From the NCBI RefSeq assembly GCF_007570825.1, contig NZ_SUNB01000001.1:1550001-1614000 (forward strand): a stretch of 64,000 nucleotides of DNA, given 5' to 3'. Shown here one piece after another: positions 32,301-39,993 of the stretch. The notes under the pieces were generated by a model, which was not told the origin of the DNA, did no database searches, and was given only the letters and a program-made list of their open reading frames with translations. Position numbers and translations under genes: made by a program. This DNA comes from Pleionea sediminis. Lineage in GTDB: Bacteria; Pseudomonadota; Gammaproteobacteria; Enterobacterales; Kangiellaceae. Position 1 is the first letter of the stretch. Each line of letters begins with the position of its first letter.

Positions 32301-33395
32301 AACTGAATAGACTGAGTTTTTACTTAAACAATCGCTATAGCTTGTTGTTTCTTGGATTAAACCAAAGTCGCGTTGCTTTGGATTAAAAAAATTAACGCCT
32401 TTATCTGATGTTCCCAACCAAATAATTCCATTTGAATCTTGAAAGCTGGTTATAATGATGCTTGATGATAAACTATCACTAACGCCTGGTTTTTCATCTA
32501 TTGTATAAAAATGGGCTTTATTTAAGTTAAAATAATTCAAACCATTTTGGGTGGTTATCCAAAATTCATTATCACTGTCTTGTATGATACTAGTTATTAG
32601 ATTGTTTGATAGTGAGTGCTTTTCTCCATCTATTTTATTATGAAAAATTAACTTTTTGTTATCTCTATGGTACTCGATTAATCCATCGCGAGTACCTAAA
32701 AGAACTAAATCGCTACTAACAGAATAAATAGACTGAATATCTTTCTTCTTTTTGTTGCGTAAAGAGTTAATCGTCTTTATTGGCAATACAGTATTTTTTT
32801 GCAGACTGTATAATCCATCATTTGCTCCAATAAAAACATCACCATTTCGGCCCTTTTCGATTGCATTAATATCTAATTTATCATTGATATTTAAGACTTT
32901 AAATGTAGTTAAAGAGATATCATATTTTAGGATAAATAAACCCGCATTTTGACTGCCTATTAATAAATCTTTTTCTGAGTTCTCTGCTATTGCAAAAATG
33001 CTTGTATTTTCGCTATTGTCGAGTTTGACTTGAAAAAATTTGTCTTCGCTTTGATTGTAAAAAAATAGCCCCTGAGCATTACCTACCCAAAGGTTATTTT
33101 TTGAATCTAGATAGAGAGCATTATTTTTTTGAGCAGATGACTTTTCATCATCTTTGTAAAAATGATCGTAGGTTTTGACTCTATAACCATCGAATCGACC
33201 TATGCCATTTTCTGTAGCAAACCAAATATACCCGTAGGAATCTTCCGCAATTGCTTTAACCGTATTATGAGAAAGCCCCTGTTCTTTGTGAACACTTTTA
33301 AAGTGAAACTGAACAGGGAGCATATTGATCGCGTGAGCCAGATCAAATGAAATCGCAATAAATAGTATTATCGACCTTTGAATAATTAAATTCAT
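29304..33395 (-). CDS. Hybrid two-component system protein (propeller sensor, kinase, receiver, AraC output)
   Basis: 1363 aa with the same architecture as the protein at 20405-24373. Signal peptide (about 1-22), many periplasmic propeller repeats (EDSYGYIWFATENGIGRFDG, NLWVGNAQGLFFYN, DNEFWITTQNGLNYFN), a Y_Y_Y domain, a membrane segment at about 785-810, HisKA with His854 (ANVSHEFRTPLTLILG), HATPase (NLLSNAVKYTSD), a receiver with Asp1162 (LIITDLMMPKKNGYEV), and a C-terminal AraC HTH ending FKAYFGSPPSEL. All phosphotransfer residues are intact. The gene starts only 17 bases after the stop of the cysteine-rich secreted protein gene, so the two are likely one transcript. It converges on the TonB receptor gene. 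The ligand is unknown; glycans are usual for the architecture. Confidence 0.93.
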   Translation of the reverse strand: MNLIIQRSIILFIAISFDLAHAINMLPVQFHFKSVHKEQGLSHNTVKAIAEDSYGYIWFATENGIGRFDGYRVKTYDHFYKDDEKSSAQKNNALYLDSKNNLWVGNAQGLFFYNQSEDKFFQVKLDNSENTSIFAIAENSEKDLLIGSQNAGLFILKYDISLTTFKVLNINDKLDINAIEKGRNGDVFIGANDGLYSLQKNTVLPIKTINSLRNKKKKDIQSIYSVSSDLVLLGTRDGLIEYHRDNKKLIFHNKIDGEKHSLSNNLITSIIQDSDNEFWITTQNGLNYFNLNKAHFYTIDEKPGVSDSLSSSIIITSFQDSNGIIWLGTSDKGVNFFNPKQRDFGLIQETTSYSDCLSKNSVYSVSMDRSGKIWSAAFGSGLHKLDPQTGECHWYKKSKGQNNLHSNDIISTYIDSKNNLFVGTLNNGVNELNIDENQWNHYSIDSQNGNSLIDGSINHISEDPDGNVWFSQDGGVSILDRESKQFSYLLKEKDNPNSLSDNLINSTFHDRDTSWISSQTGPLDSYQRSSKRSFKLLALDNILTDVSAPIYAMTQDNLGNLWLGTTGQGLVKYDLSSLELEVFSLATGFPSNFIYNVVIDNKDYLWLATDIGLIKFNAETKTFDVFKKSDGLQDDEFGPGLFYDNLSDTIIAAGSNGINIFNASNVNKQAFDANPVIQSLFLFNDVDNKVSLAPLFLTDGVQLQSSQNVFTFEFSNLNSTISSGKFQFKLDGFDVDWSTTPENLRRATYTNLDPGNYTFLVRVLNEDGLPSGSTSINLTIEPPLWLTWWAKILYAFLAIAFLFIGHKLRINQLRKRSIDLESTVSERTKELEAAHSKVEKLLDRKNSIFANVSHEFRTPLTLILGALEGLGKDFEKKEQDKLLISALNNSHRLAKMVDQLIDFSRLDLEPNDKNHSSDVNKAISQLVANMHSVFGGREIRLDLSEDKLTANISHDSLYKVLINLLSNAVKYTSDTGLITIITAQKGDLALIEINDNGIGISEEEQGKVFDKFYRSSQQNSRNIPGTGIGLSLVKETIKYYGGKIELSSELNSGSTFSVLLPLSTLVSLEEDSHQGQVPALNYEVNALNSDEISNTAISKSSTTGSTSVNSDNKTILIVEDHPEMQRFIAQSLADDFKVIIANNGQEGIEYALAEIPDLIITDLMMPKKNGYEVAKAIREDIKTSHIPLILLTARCDEDARILAWQSDIDEFMEKPFNHNELNIRVSNLLSIRQIISSKVKDSLTDLGRSKISGLDQKDQQFIELFRKLVSENFSNADLNSKILASQLAMTERQLQRKVKALLEQTVTEYIRIIRLEKAKAILQSQGDNISSLKELAFDCGFSSQAYFNKCFKAYFGSPPSELS

Positions 33396-33412
33396 TTGGA
33401 ACAGATTTTCAA

Positions 33413-34261
33413 CTAATTCCCAAGAGTCGCACCTTTAAAACCAGAGCTCCTTGGCCTTTCATGACCGCAAGAAGTAGAACATATTGAGAAATAAATATTT
33501 TCATTACTAGAAAGGTTACTGTTTAACTCTGAAGGAGGGCATGAATCAAAGCGAGTTCTATTTTGACCGAAATAGCAGACGTTAAATCCGTTTAGATCTA
33601 ACAAGATATCTTCCTCACTGTTTGCACAATAATTTCGAAAATTGTTATGAACAGAAATGGTTCCTTCTGGACATTGAAGAAAGTCTTGGCCTTCTAAGAT
33701 TAAGTCTATAGTGCAAACTTCATCATCACAGTCTTCAGTTTCGGTAATAGTAATAACTTCTTGGGTATAATCATCTTCACAATATAACGTTCGCGAACCG
33801 TCGGCATTGTATTCGAGTGCGCCAAATCCGCCTTTTGTCTCACAAATTTCAGCTCCATTTATATCAAAGCCGGGTTCATTATCTGGATATGCACAGTAAT
33901 TGCGTGTTGAAAATCCCCATATGAAAGCACTTCCAACTGGACAACCATGAGTAGTCACTAATGGCTTATCACAAAGTGGATGTTCAGAATTCTCTGAACA
34001 GTTAATAGGCAAATTATTATTATAATCCAGGTAACATACGTTCTTTTTTCCATCTAATGTAACCAAAGACTGAAAAGGCGTATTTAATGGGCACTCATAC
34101 TCTGGCTCGGTATTGTATTGGTAACACATCAACAATCCGGGAATATCGTATAAGTTAAACTGACAATAACTAAAATTAAAAAGATCATCTGCTGTCGATA
34201 ATTTTGGTGTACTGATGAGTAGCAAAATTACTAAGCTCAAAGACAATTTTGTTGCATTCAT
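33413..34261 (-). CDS. Secreted cysteine-rich repeat protein of unknown function
   Basis: 282 aa with a clear signal peptide (MNATKLSLSLVILLLISTPKLSTA). The mature part holds 18 Cys. Two or three diverged copies of one unit are visible: CPVGSA...RNYCAYPDN...DINGAEIC and CPEGTI...RNYCANSEE...DLNGFNVC, with a weaker copy near CPLNTP...NVCYLDY. A paired-Cys pattern suggests disulfide-bonded modules in the periplasm or outside the cell. I do not recognise a family. AAGGA lies 11 bases before the ATG. The next gene downstream, 17 bases away, is a hybrid two-component regulator, so this protein may be an accessory ligand-binding or sensor component; that is only context. Confidence 0.8.
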   Translation of the reverse strand: MNATKLSLSLVILLLISTPKLSTADDLFNFSYCQFNLYDIPGLLMCYQYNTEPEYECPLNTPFQSLVTLDGKKNVCYLDYNNNLPINCSENSEHPLCDKPLVTTHGCPVGSAFIWGFSTRNYCAYPDNEPGFDINGAEICETKGGFGALEYNADGSRTLYCEDDYTQEVITITETEDCDDEVCTIDLILEGQDFLQCPEGTISVHNNFRNYCANSEEDILLDLNGFNVCYFGQNRTRFDSCPPSELNSNLSSNENIYFSICSTSCGHERPRSSGFKGATLGN

Positions 34262-34784
34262 TTTTATTTTTATCCTTGTTGATTTTTTAACTTAAAGTCG
34301 AAATTTGTAATCGATTTTAGTGGAGAAGAATTAAACAATTGTTTCTAGCTGTGGCTATTTCAGCTAGTGCACTAACTGAGTAAAAGCTTTCGTAAGATTA
34401 AACACGCGCATAAATTGAGTGTAAAATGATCGATTCGCAGAAGTGATGCTTACTCTTGGGAATTTATAGCTTGTGTGCTTTTCATGGCTTTCTCTTCATC
34501 GGTGTCGATACTATGGTCTTGCTCGTTGTAAAACAATGTAAATTGTACCGTTTTTAATCTAGGTCTTTAGGCTATACAACTTTCTTAAGTCAGTACGTTC
34601 TCAAATAGATATATTTTTAAGTTCAAAATTCTGAGATGATTTATATAAGTTGATGAACCATTCAATAGATACAAATTTTATTCCCCTATCGATAACTTAA
34701 TCTTTATTTATATCCATAGTCTTTCAATAAACCTCAACTAAGTTTAAGCAGGCATTTTAAAAAACATGATTGTGAGGTGAGTTG
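34262..34784. other. Divergent intergenic region with a palindrome and adjacent dyad
   Basis: No gene seen in about 520 AT-rich bases between divergent genes. The most ordered part is 34333-34367: the perfect palindrome AAACAATTGTTT (34333-34344) abuts the dyad CTAGCTG (34345-34351) / CAGCTAG (34361-34367). These could bind a regulator such as the AraC-type outputs encoded nearby, but nothing proves it. Confidence 0.5.
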
Positions 34785-36542
34785 ATGAAGTTAATTAGAG
34801 CTATGATATTAATTCTGTCTTTTCTTTTATTTCTATCTGGTTTTTCAAAGTCTGTAAAAGCAGACCCCGTAAATATCAAGAACTGGAGATATTGTGGAAA
34901 GACAATCCATTTAAAAACCCATAATAACGGTTTCAATGGATTTTATATTTCAGCAACCTCCGATTTTCGATTAGAAGCGAAACGCGGAAAAAGTAATTCA
35001 ACCAAGTTTCTTATTGAGTGTTTGTCCGATAATAAAGTTGCCCTCAAAACTTATTTGAATCGATATGTCGTTGCGGTTAACGATCAAGATTTGCTTGCCG
35101 ATAGGCAAGAAGCGAGGAGTTGGGAACGCTTTGAAGTCTATACAAGTAATCGGAAAGAAAATGGATTTGGATTTCTGAGTCACAAAGATAAATACATGGT
35201 CGCTGAGTCTGATCTAACCGTTAAAGCTGATAGAGACTGGTTACGATCGTATGAAACTTTTGTTATTGAACTAAATGGTGATGAGCCACCACCGGTAACT
35301 CAATGTATAGAAAATGATGGTGGTATTTTAAGATATCCTCAACACAAAGCGTTGGTTGGTCACACGACTGCAACGACAGCTGAAATTTATGCCTACGCTG
35401 GAGCCGGTCGAGACGTCGAGCTTCAATATAAAATAGAAAACGATAACATTGACGATTGTAAATCAGTTTCAATGCAACCACGGCGAGAACGACAAAACAC
35501 GTCACTGGCTAAGTTGACCGGATTAAATGCAAATACACGTTACCAATACGATGTCTTAGTCGATGGTCGTATTGCCGCTTCAGGAGCGTTTACTACGGCA
35601 CCGGCAAATAAAAATAATCGATTTAAATATGCGGTATTTTCTTGTTCCCGCTATCAGCACGACACCGTTCAGTTGGGTTATCGTAAAGCTTTAGATCTAC
35701 GGCCAAGCTTCTCTTTAATGCTCGGTGATAATGTTTATGCTCATACTGTTGATCGAAACGCGCGACTAAATATTCACCATAAAAAACAAAGAGATATTCA
35801 GAATTTCGCGAATTTTATTGCCAATACTCCTACTTACGCAGTTTGGGACGATCACGATTTTGGCAATAATAATTCTCAAGGTGGTCCGGTATCTGAGCAT
35901 CCTGCAAGAGAACGGTCTCGCCAAGCTTTCATGGATGTGTGGGCAAATTCATCGTATGGAGAAAACGGTGATGGTGTTTACCACTCATTTCGTTGGGGCG
36001 CGGTGGAGTATTTTATGCTTGATGGTCGATATTTTAAAAATAAAGACAGTAATCCTCGAGTCTTTATTGGTCAAAAGCAGCTGAATTGGCTGAAAAATGG
36101 ATTACGTAAGTCAGATGCCGTTTTCAAGGTTGTCGCGAACGGACAGACACTTATGAGTGGTTCCGAAGGTTGGATACATGCACGAGAGGAGCTCTTTAGT
36201 CTTTTTGATTTTATTCGAGCGAATCGAATAAAAGGCGTGCTATTTCATGCTGGCGATGTGCATCAAAATCGGTACGCAAATCATGGTGCCCGAAGAGGTT
36301 CAGACTTTAGAGTCGGTTACGATGTTCAAGAAATTATTTCCTCAGGAGTCGGTAATCGAAACAATGGGTCGTGGACCATGATCGATGTTGATACAACGGA
36401 TAGTAATCCGAGAAACAACTTTATCAAGGTCACTTATTATAAACAGATGAATAAAGCCGATGCTGTCGATGCGACTTATCCGCTGGATGATAACGTAAGA
36501 ATTAATGATGTGATTATTCGTGGTAGTGATTTAGGGTATTAA
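34785..36542 (+). CDS. PhoD-like phosphatase with N-terminal fascin-like beta-trefoil domain, secreted
   Basis: 585 aa from the ATG at 34785, with GAGG seven bases upstream; the TTG just before it is not preferred. Signal peptide MKLIRAMILILSFLLFLSGFSKSVKA. Residues about 35-160 look like a fascin/beta-trefoil module (GKTIHLKTHNNGF, then WERFEVYT, then YETFVIEL). A fibronectin-like PhoD N-terminal domain (about 190-270, HKALVGHTTATTAEIY) follows, then a metallophosphoesterase core with FSCSRYQHD, LMLGDNVYAH, YAVWDDHDFGNNN, YFMLDGRYF and LFHAGDVHQNRY. These match the metal ligands of PhoD-type alkaline phosphatase/phosphodiesterases. Likely role: release of phosphate from organic phosphate outside the cytoplasm. 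The trefoil could bind sugars or a surface. A perfect 15-bp terminator follows. Confidence 0.88.
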   Translation: MKLIRAMILILSFLLFLSGFSKSVKADPVNIKNWRYCGKTIHLKTHNNGFNGFYISATSDFRLEAKRGKSNSTKFLIECLSDNKVALKTYLNRYVVAVNDQDLLADRQEARSWERFEVYTSNRKENGFGFLSHKDKYMVAESDLTVKADRDWLRSYETFVIELNGDEPPPVTQCIENDGGILRYPQHKALVGHTTATTAEIYAYAGAGRDVELQYKIENDNIDDCKSVSMQPRRERQNTSLAKLTGLNANTRYQYDVLVDGRIAASGAFTTAPANKNNRFKYAVFSCSRYQHDTVQLGYRKALDLRPSFSLMLGDNVYAHTVDRNARLNIHHKKQRDIQNFANFIANTPTYAVWDDHDFGNNNSQGGPVSEHPARERSRQAFMDVWANSSYGENGDGVYHSFRWGAVEYFMLDGRYFKNKDSNPRVFIGQKQLNWLKNGLRKSDAVFKVVANGQTLMSGSEGWIHAREELFSLFDFIRANRIKGVLFHAGDVHQNRYANHGARRGSDFRVGYDVQEIISSGVGNRNNGSWTMIDVDTTDSNPRNNFIKVTYYKQMNKADAVDATYPLDDNVRINDVIIRGSDLGY

Positions 36543-36563
36543 CTATTTATCTGATTAAAATTT

Positions 36564-36597
36564 AACAAAGGCTCAAGCGTTTGCTTGAGCCTTTGTT
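36564..36597. terminator. Strong bidirectional terminator
   Basis: Perfect 15-bp inverted repeat, 36564-36578 and 36583-36597, with a 4-base loop (GTTT). The arms carry T/A-rich outer ends (AACAAAGG.../...CCTTTGTT), so it can terminate both the phosphatase gene and the convergent pycB. Confidence 0.88.
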
Positions 36598-36636
36598 AGG
36601 TAGCACTATCAATTTTGTTAATATCCAGATTTTCTA

Positions 36637-38442
36637 TTAACTTCCTTCAATTTCTACTAATGTTTCACCTGGAGTAACTCGATCGCCCTTAGCAACATGA
36701 ATGGCTTTTATCGTACCGTCGATGTCAGCATTAATTTCCGTTTCCATTTTCATGGCTTCAGCAATCAGTAATGCATCACCGGCAGACACTGTGTCGCCTT
36801 CTTTCACTAGTACATCAATAATGTTACCTGGCATGGCAGCCGATACATCGCCGGGACCTTCCACTTTTTTACGGCCGTTGGGTCCGGCTTCTTTTGAAAA
36901 CTCGTTGAGAGGCTCGAAAACAACTTCCTCGGGCATACCGTCTAAAGAAATATAGAATTTACGTTTACCGCTACCATGATCACCAACACCGGTAATAACG
37001 ACATCATAAGTCTCACCGTGAACATCTATTTTAAACTCTGAAGCGCTGGCGACGGGTGAGCCACCGGAATTGGCTGCGCTAGGTGGTAGCAATACTTCAG
37101 GCGTTAATGTTCCATCTTTACGCTGCTGTAGAAACTCTTTTCCTAAGTCGGGAAACATCGCGTAGATCAACACATCTTCTTTCGTTTGCGCTAAGTCGCC
37201 AATTTCATCGGTAAGCTTTTGCATTTCTGGATCGAGATCTTCGGCTGGTCGACCTTCCATAATGGTACCGCTGCCAATGGCTTTCTTTTGCAAAGCCTCA
37301 TCAACTTCGGCAGGAGGTTTACCATAGCCGCCTTGTAAATATCGTTTTACTTCATTGGTGATTGTTTTATAACGCTCTCCAGCAAGTACATTGTAAACGG
37401 CTTGCGTACCAACAATTTGTGACGATGGTGTTACGAGTGGTGGATAACCAAGATCTTTTCTCACTTCCGGTATTTCTTTGAATACTTGATTTATTTTATC
37501 CAGCGCGTTTTGTTCTTTTAGTTGATTCGCCAAGTTCGACATCATACCGCCGGGCACTTGATTGATTTGTACCGAGATATCTTCTTTCGTGAATTCACTT
37601 TCGAATTGATGATACTTCTTTCTGACTTCTTTGAAGTAATCATTTATTTCTGATAATAAATTGAGATCCAAGCCAGTGTCATAGTCGGTATCTTTGAGTG
37701 CAGCAACTTGTGCTTCGGTCGATGGATGACTGGTGCCTCCCGCGAAGCAAGAGGAAGCAGTATCAATGCGATCGGCTCCAGCTTCGATGGCTTTTAATTG
37801 ACACATTGGTGCGAGACCCGAAGTAGAATGACTGTGAATAACTAAGGGCAAATCGACTTCACTTTTAATCGCCTGAGTTAAATCGAATGTCGCATAAGGT
37901 GTTAACAAACCGGCCATGTCTTTAATGGCAATTGAATCTGCGCCCATGTCTCGCATATCTTTTGCTTGTTTTACAAAAAGCTCTAGTGTGTGAACGGGGC
38001 TGGTCGTGTAGCAAATGGTGCCTTGAGCATGCTTACCTGATTTTTTTACTGCTTCCATGGCAATGGAAATATTGCGTAAATCATTAAGCGCATCAAATAC
38101 TCGGAAAACATCGATTCCGTTTTCGGCACTGGCTGCAACAAATTCTCGAACGACGTCATCGGCATAATGTCGATAACCGAGCAGGTTTTGACCTCGCAGT
38201 AACATTTGCAATCGTGTGTTAGGCAGTGCTTGTTTTAATTGACGAAGTCGCTCCCAGGGATCTTCTTTTAAAAAACGTACGCAAGCATCAAAGGTAGCGC
38301 CGCCCCAGACTTCGAGGGACCAAAAGCCGACCTTATCGAGCTTGTCGCAAATTGGGAGCATGTCTTCGGTGCGCATGCGTGTGGCCAATAATGATTGATG
38401 GGCATCGCGCAAAGTAACGTCGGTGACTTCAATTTTCTTCAC
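36637..38442 (-). CDS. pycB: Pyruvate carboxylase subunit B (carboxyltransferase and biotin carrier; OadA-like)
   Basis: 601 aa from a GTG with AAGGAG upstream. It transfers CO2 from carboxybiotin to pyruvate to make oxaloacetate (anaplerosis). N-terminal HMGL-like TIM barrel: VTDVTLRDAHQSLLATRM, EVWGGATFDAC, then HSHSTSGLAPM and the metal-site region SSCFAGGTSHPS. A conserved carboxylase domain (PGGMMSNL) follows, then a C-terminal biotinyl domain with AMKME, biotin on Lys565, 36 residues from the end. OadA of the sodium-pumping decarboxylase has the same fold, but here the partner 14 bases upstream is a biotin carboxylase and no oadB/oadG is near. The divergent LysR gene also matches the Pseudomonas pycR-pycA-pycB arrangement. 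Hence the pyruvate carboxylase call. Confidence 0.9.
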   Translation of the reverse strand: MKKIEVTDVTLRDAHQSLLATRMRTEDMLPICDKLDKVGFWSLEVWGGATFDACVRFLKEDPWERLRQLKQALPNTRLQMLLRGQNLLGYRHYADDVVREFVAASAENGIDVFRVFDALNDLRNISIAMEAVKKSGKHAQGTICYTTSPVHTLELFVKQAKDMRDMGADSIAIKDMAGLLTPYATFDLTQAIKSEVDLPLVIHSHSTSGLAPMCQLKAIEAGADRIDTASSCFAGGTSHPSTEAQVAALKDTDYDTGLDLNLLSEINDYFKEVRKKYHQFESEFTKEDISVQINQVPGGMMSNLANQLKEQNALDKINQVFKEIPEVRKDLGYPPLVTPSSQIVGTQAVYNVLAGERYKTITNEVKRYLQGGYGKPPAEVDEALQKKAIGSGTIMEGRPAEDLDPEMQKLTDEIGDLAQTKEDVLIYAMFPDLGKEFLQQRKDGTLTPEVLLPPSAANSGGSPVASASEFKIDVHGETYDVVITGVGDHGSGKRKFYISLDGMPEEVVFEPLNEFSKEAGPNGRKKVEGPGDVSAAMPGNIIDVLVKEGDTVSAGDALLIAEAMKMETEINADIDGTIKAIHVAKGDRVTPGETLVEIEGS

Positions 38443-38456
38443 AAAAATCTCCTTAA

Positions 38457-39872
38457 TCAGGCGTTGGTGTGCGCGGCAATGGCAGCGGCGAGCGCCAGCG
38501 CGATTTCGCTTGGATGTCGTTTAATGGAATATTTTAAGAGTTCGGGGTGTGTTGCCACGAAACTTGTATTAAATTTGGCTTCTCGAAATTCAGGGTGATC
38601 GAGTATTTGCTGATAGTACTGAGCGGTGGTACGAACGCCGTGGAGTCGCATGTCATCCAGAGCTCGTTTGCCTCGTTCGAGCGCATCTTCCCAATTCAAT
38701 GCCCACACGATTAATTTAAGACACATGGAGTCGTAGTAAGGCGGGATGTCGTACCCAGTAAAAATGGCAGTATCGACACGAACGCCTGGGCCACCTGGCG
38801 CGTAATAGTGGGTCACACGACCAAAACTCGGTAGAAAGTCATTCTTGGGGTCTTCGGCATTTATCCGAAACTGTAAGGCAAAACCTTGAAAGCTAATGTC
38901 TTGTTGTTTGTAGCGGAGCGATTGTCCGGATGCGATTCGTAGTTGCTCTTGAACAATATCGACGCCAGTGATTTGCTCTGTGATGGTATGTTCTACTTGG
39001 ATTCGGGTGTTCATTTCCATGAAATAAACTTCGTTGCCGGTCAGCAAAAACTCAACCGTTCCGGCACTTTCATACCCTACCGCTTTTGCTGCTCGAACAG
39101 CCAGGTCACCAATGTATTGGCGTTGTTCGGGAGTGATTTGTGGGCTGGGAGCAATTTCGATAAGTTTTTGATTACGTCTTTGAATTGAACAGTCTCGCTC
39201 ATAAAGATGAATCACATTGCCATCTGCATCGCCTAGAATTTGTGCTTCAATATGAAGCGGATCAACAATGCACTTCTCCATAAAGACTTCGGCAGAGCCA
39301 AAAGCTTTGGTGGCTTCTGATATGACACGTGGATATTGTGTTTTTAACTCTTCGGGAGTGTCACACCGACGAATACCTCGTCCGCCGCCCCCTGAAGTTG
39401 CTTTCAGCATCACTGGATAACCAATGTCATCGGCCAGTGTTATTGCCTGTTCCAAATTTTCTAGATTGCCTTCTGAACCCGGTGTGACAGGAACGCCTGC
39501 TTCAATCATGGTTTTTCGTGCGGCGGTTTTATCACCCATTTTTGCGATAACGGAAGATTTTGGGCCAATAAAAGTGAGTCCTTTCTTCTCGCAAAGTGAC
39601 GCAAATTCGGCATTTTCCGATAGAAATCCGTATCCGGGGTGGATGGCATCACAACCGGTTTCAACCGCTAGATTAACGATACGTGATGGTTCGAGATAAC
39701 CTTTGATGGGATCTTTTCCCAGTGAGTAGGCTTCATCGGCACGCTTAACATGTAAACCATAGCGATCAGGCTCGGTATAAATGGCGACGGAGCGAATTTT
39801 GAGCTCGGCGCAAGCGCGTATGATACGAACGGCGATTTCACCTCGATTCGCAATGAGCACTTTTTTGATCAC
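38457..39872 (-). CDS. pycA: Pyruvate carboxylase subunit A (biotin carboxylase)
   Basis: 471 aa from a GTG with GGAGA upstream. It carboxylates the biotin carried by the downstream subunit, using ATP and bicarbonate. N-terminal MIKKVLIANRGEIAVRIIRA, the glycine-rich ATP-grasp loop (TSGGGGRGIRRC), EAQILGDADGNVIHLYERDCS and the EMNTRIQVEHTITE active-site block are all present, and length is normal for AccC-type enzymes. Coupled in an operon to the OadA-like subunit and divergent from a LysR gene, so it is taken as pyruvate carboxylase rather than the acetyl-CoA carboxylase subunit AccC, which normally sits with accB. Confidence 0.9.
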   Translation of the reverse strand: MIKKVLIANRGEIAVRIIRACAELKIRSVAIYTEPDRYGLHVKRADEAYSLGKDPIKGYLEPSRIVNLAVETGCDAIHPGYGFLSENAEFASLCEKKGLTFIGPKSSVIAKMGDKTAARKTMIEAGVPVTPGSEGNLENLEQAITLADDIGYPVMLKATSGGGGRGIRRCDTPEELKTQYPRVISEATKAFGSAEVFMEKCIVDPLHIEAQILGDADGNVIHLYERDCSIQRRNQKLIEIAPSPQITPEQRQYIGDLAVRAAKAVGYESAGTVEFLLTGNEVYFMEMNTRIQVEHTITEQITGVDIVQEQLRIASGQSLRYKQQDISFQGFALQFRINAEDPKNDFLPSFGRVTHYYAPGGPGVRVDTAIFTGYDIPPYYDSMCLKLIVWALNWEDALERGKRALDDMRLHGVRTTAQYYQQILDHPEFREAKFNTSFVATHPELLKYSIKRHPSEIALALAAAIAAHTNA

Positions 39873-39924
39873 ATGAATTCTCCGTTGGATAAGGTCGCAA
39901 TTACGTTACCGCAAAAGATATATA

Positions 39925-39937
39925 ATTAATAATTAAT
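39925..39937. promoter_or_regulatory. Dyad in the pycA/pycR divergent promoter region
   Basis: ATTAAT-A-ATTAAT, a perfect 6-bp dyad at the centre of the 121-base gap between pycA and the LysR gene. LysR proteins commonly bind AT-rich T-N11-A dyads between their own gene and the target. Candidate operator only. Confidence 0.4.
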
Positions 39938-39993
39938 GTTTTTTATATTTTTGATAAGATTAACCTTATGAATGATAATCAAATTGCCCCTTT

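Noticed and set aside
36637-39872. Sodium-pumping oxaloacetate decarboxylase
   Set aside because: The OadA-like subunit is paired with a biotin carboxylase and a LysR gene, and oadB and oadG are not present.
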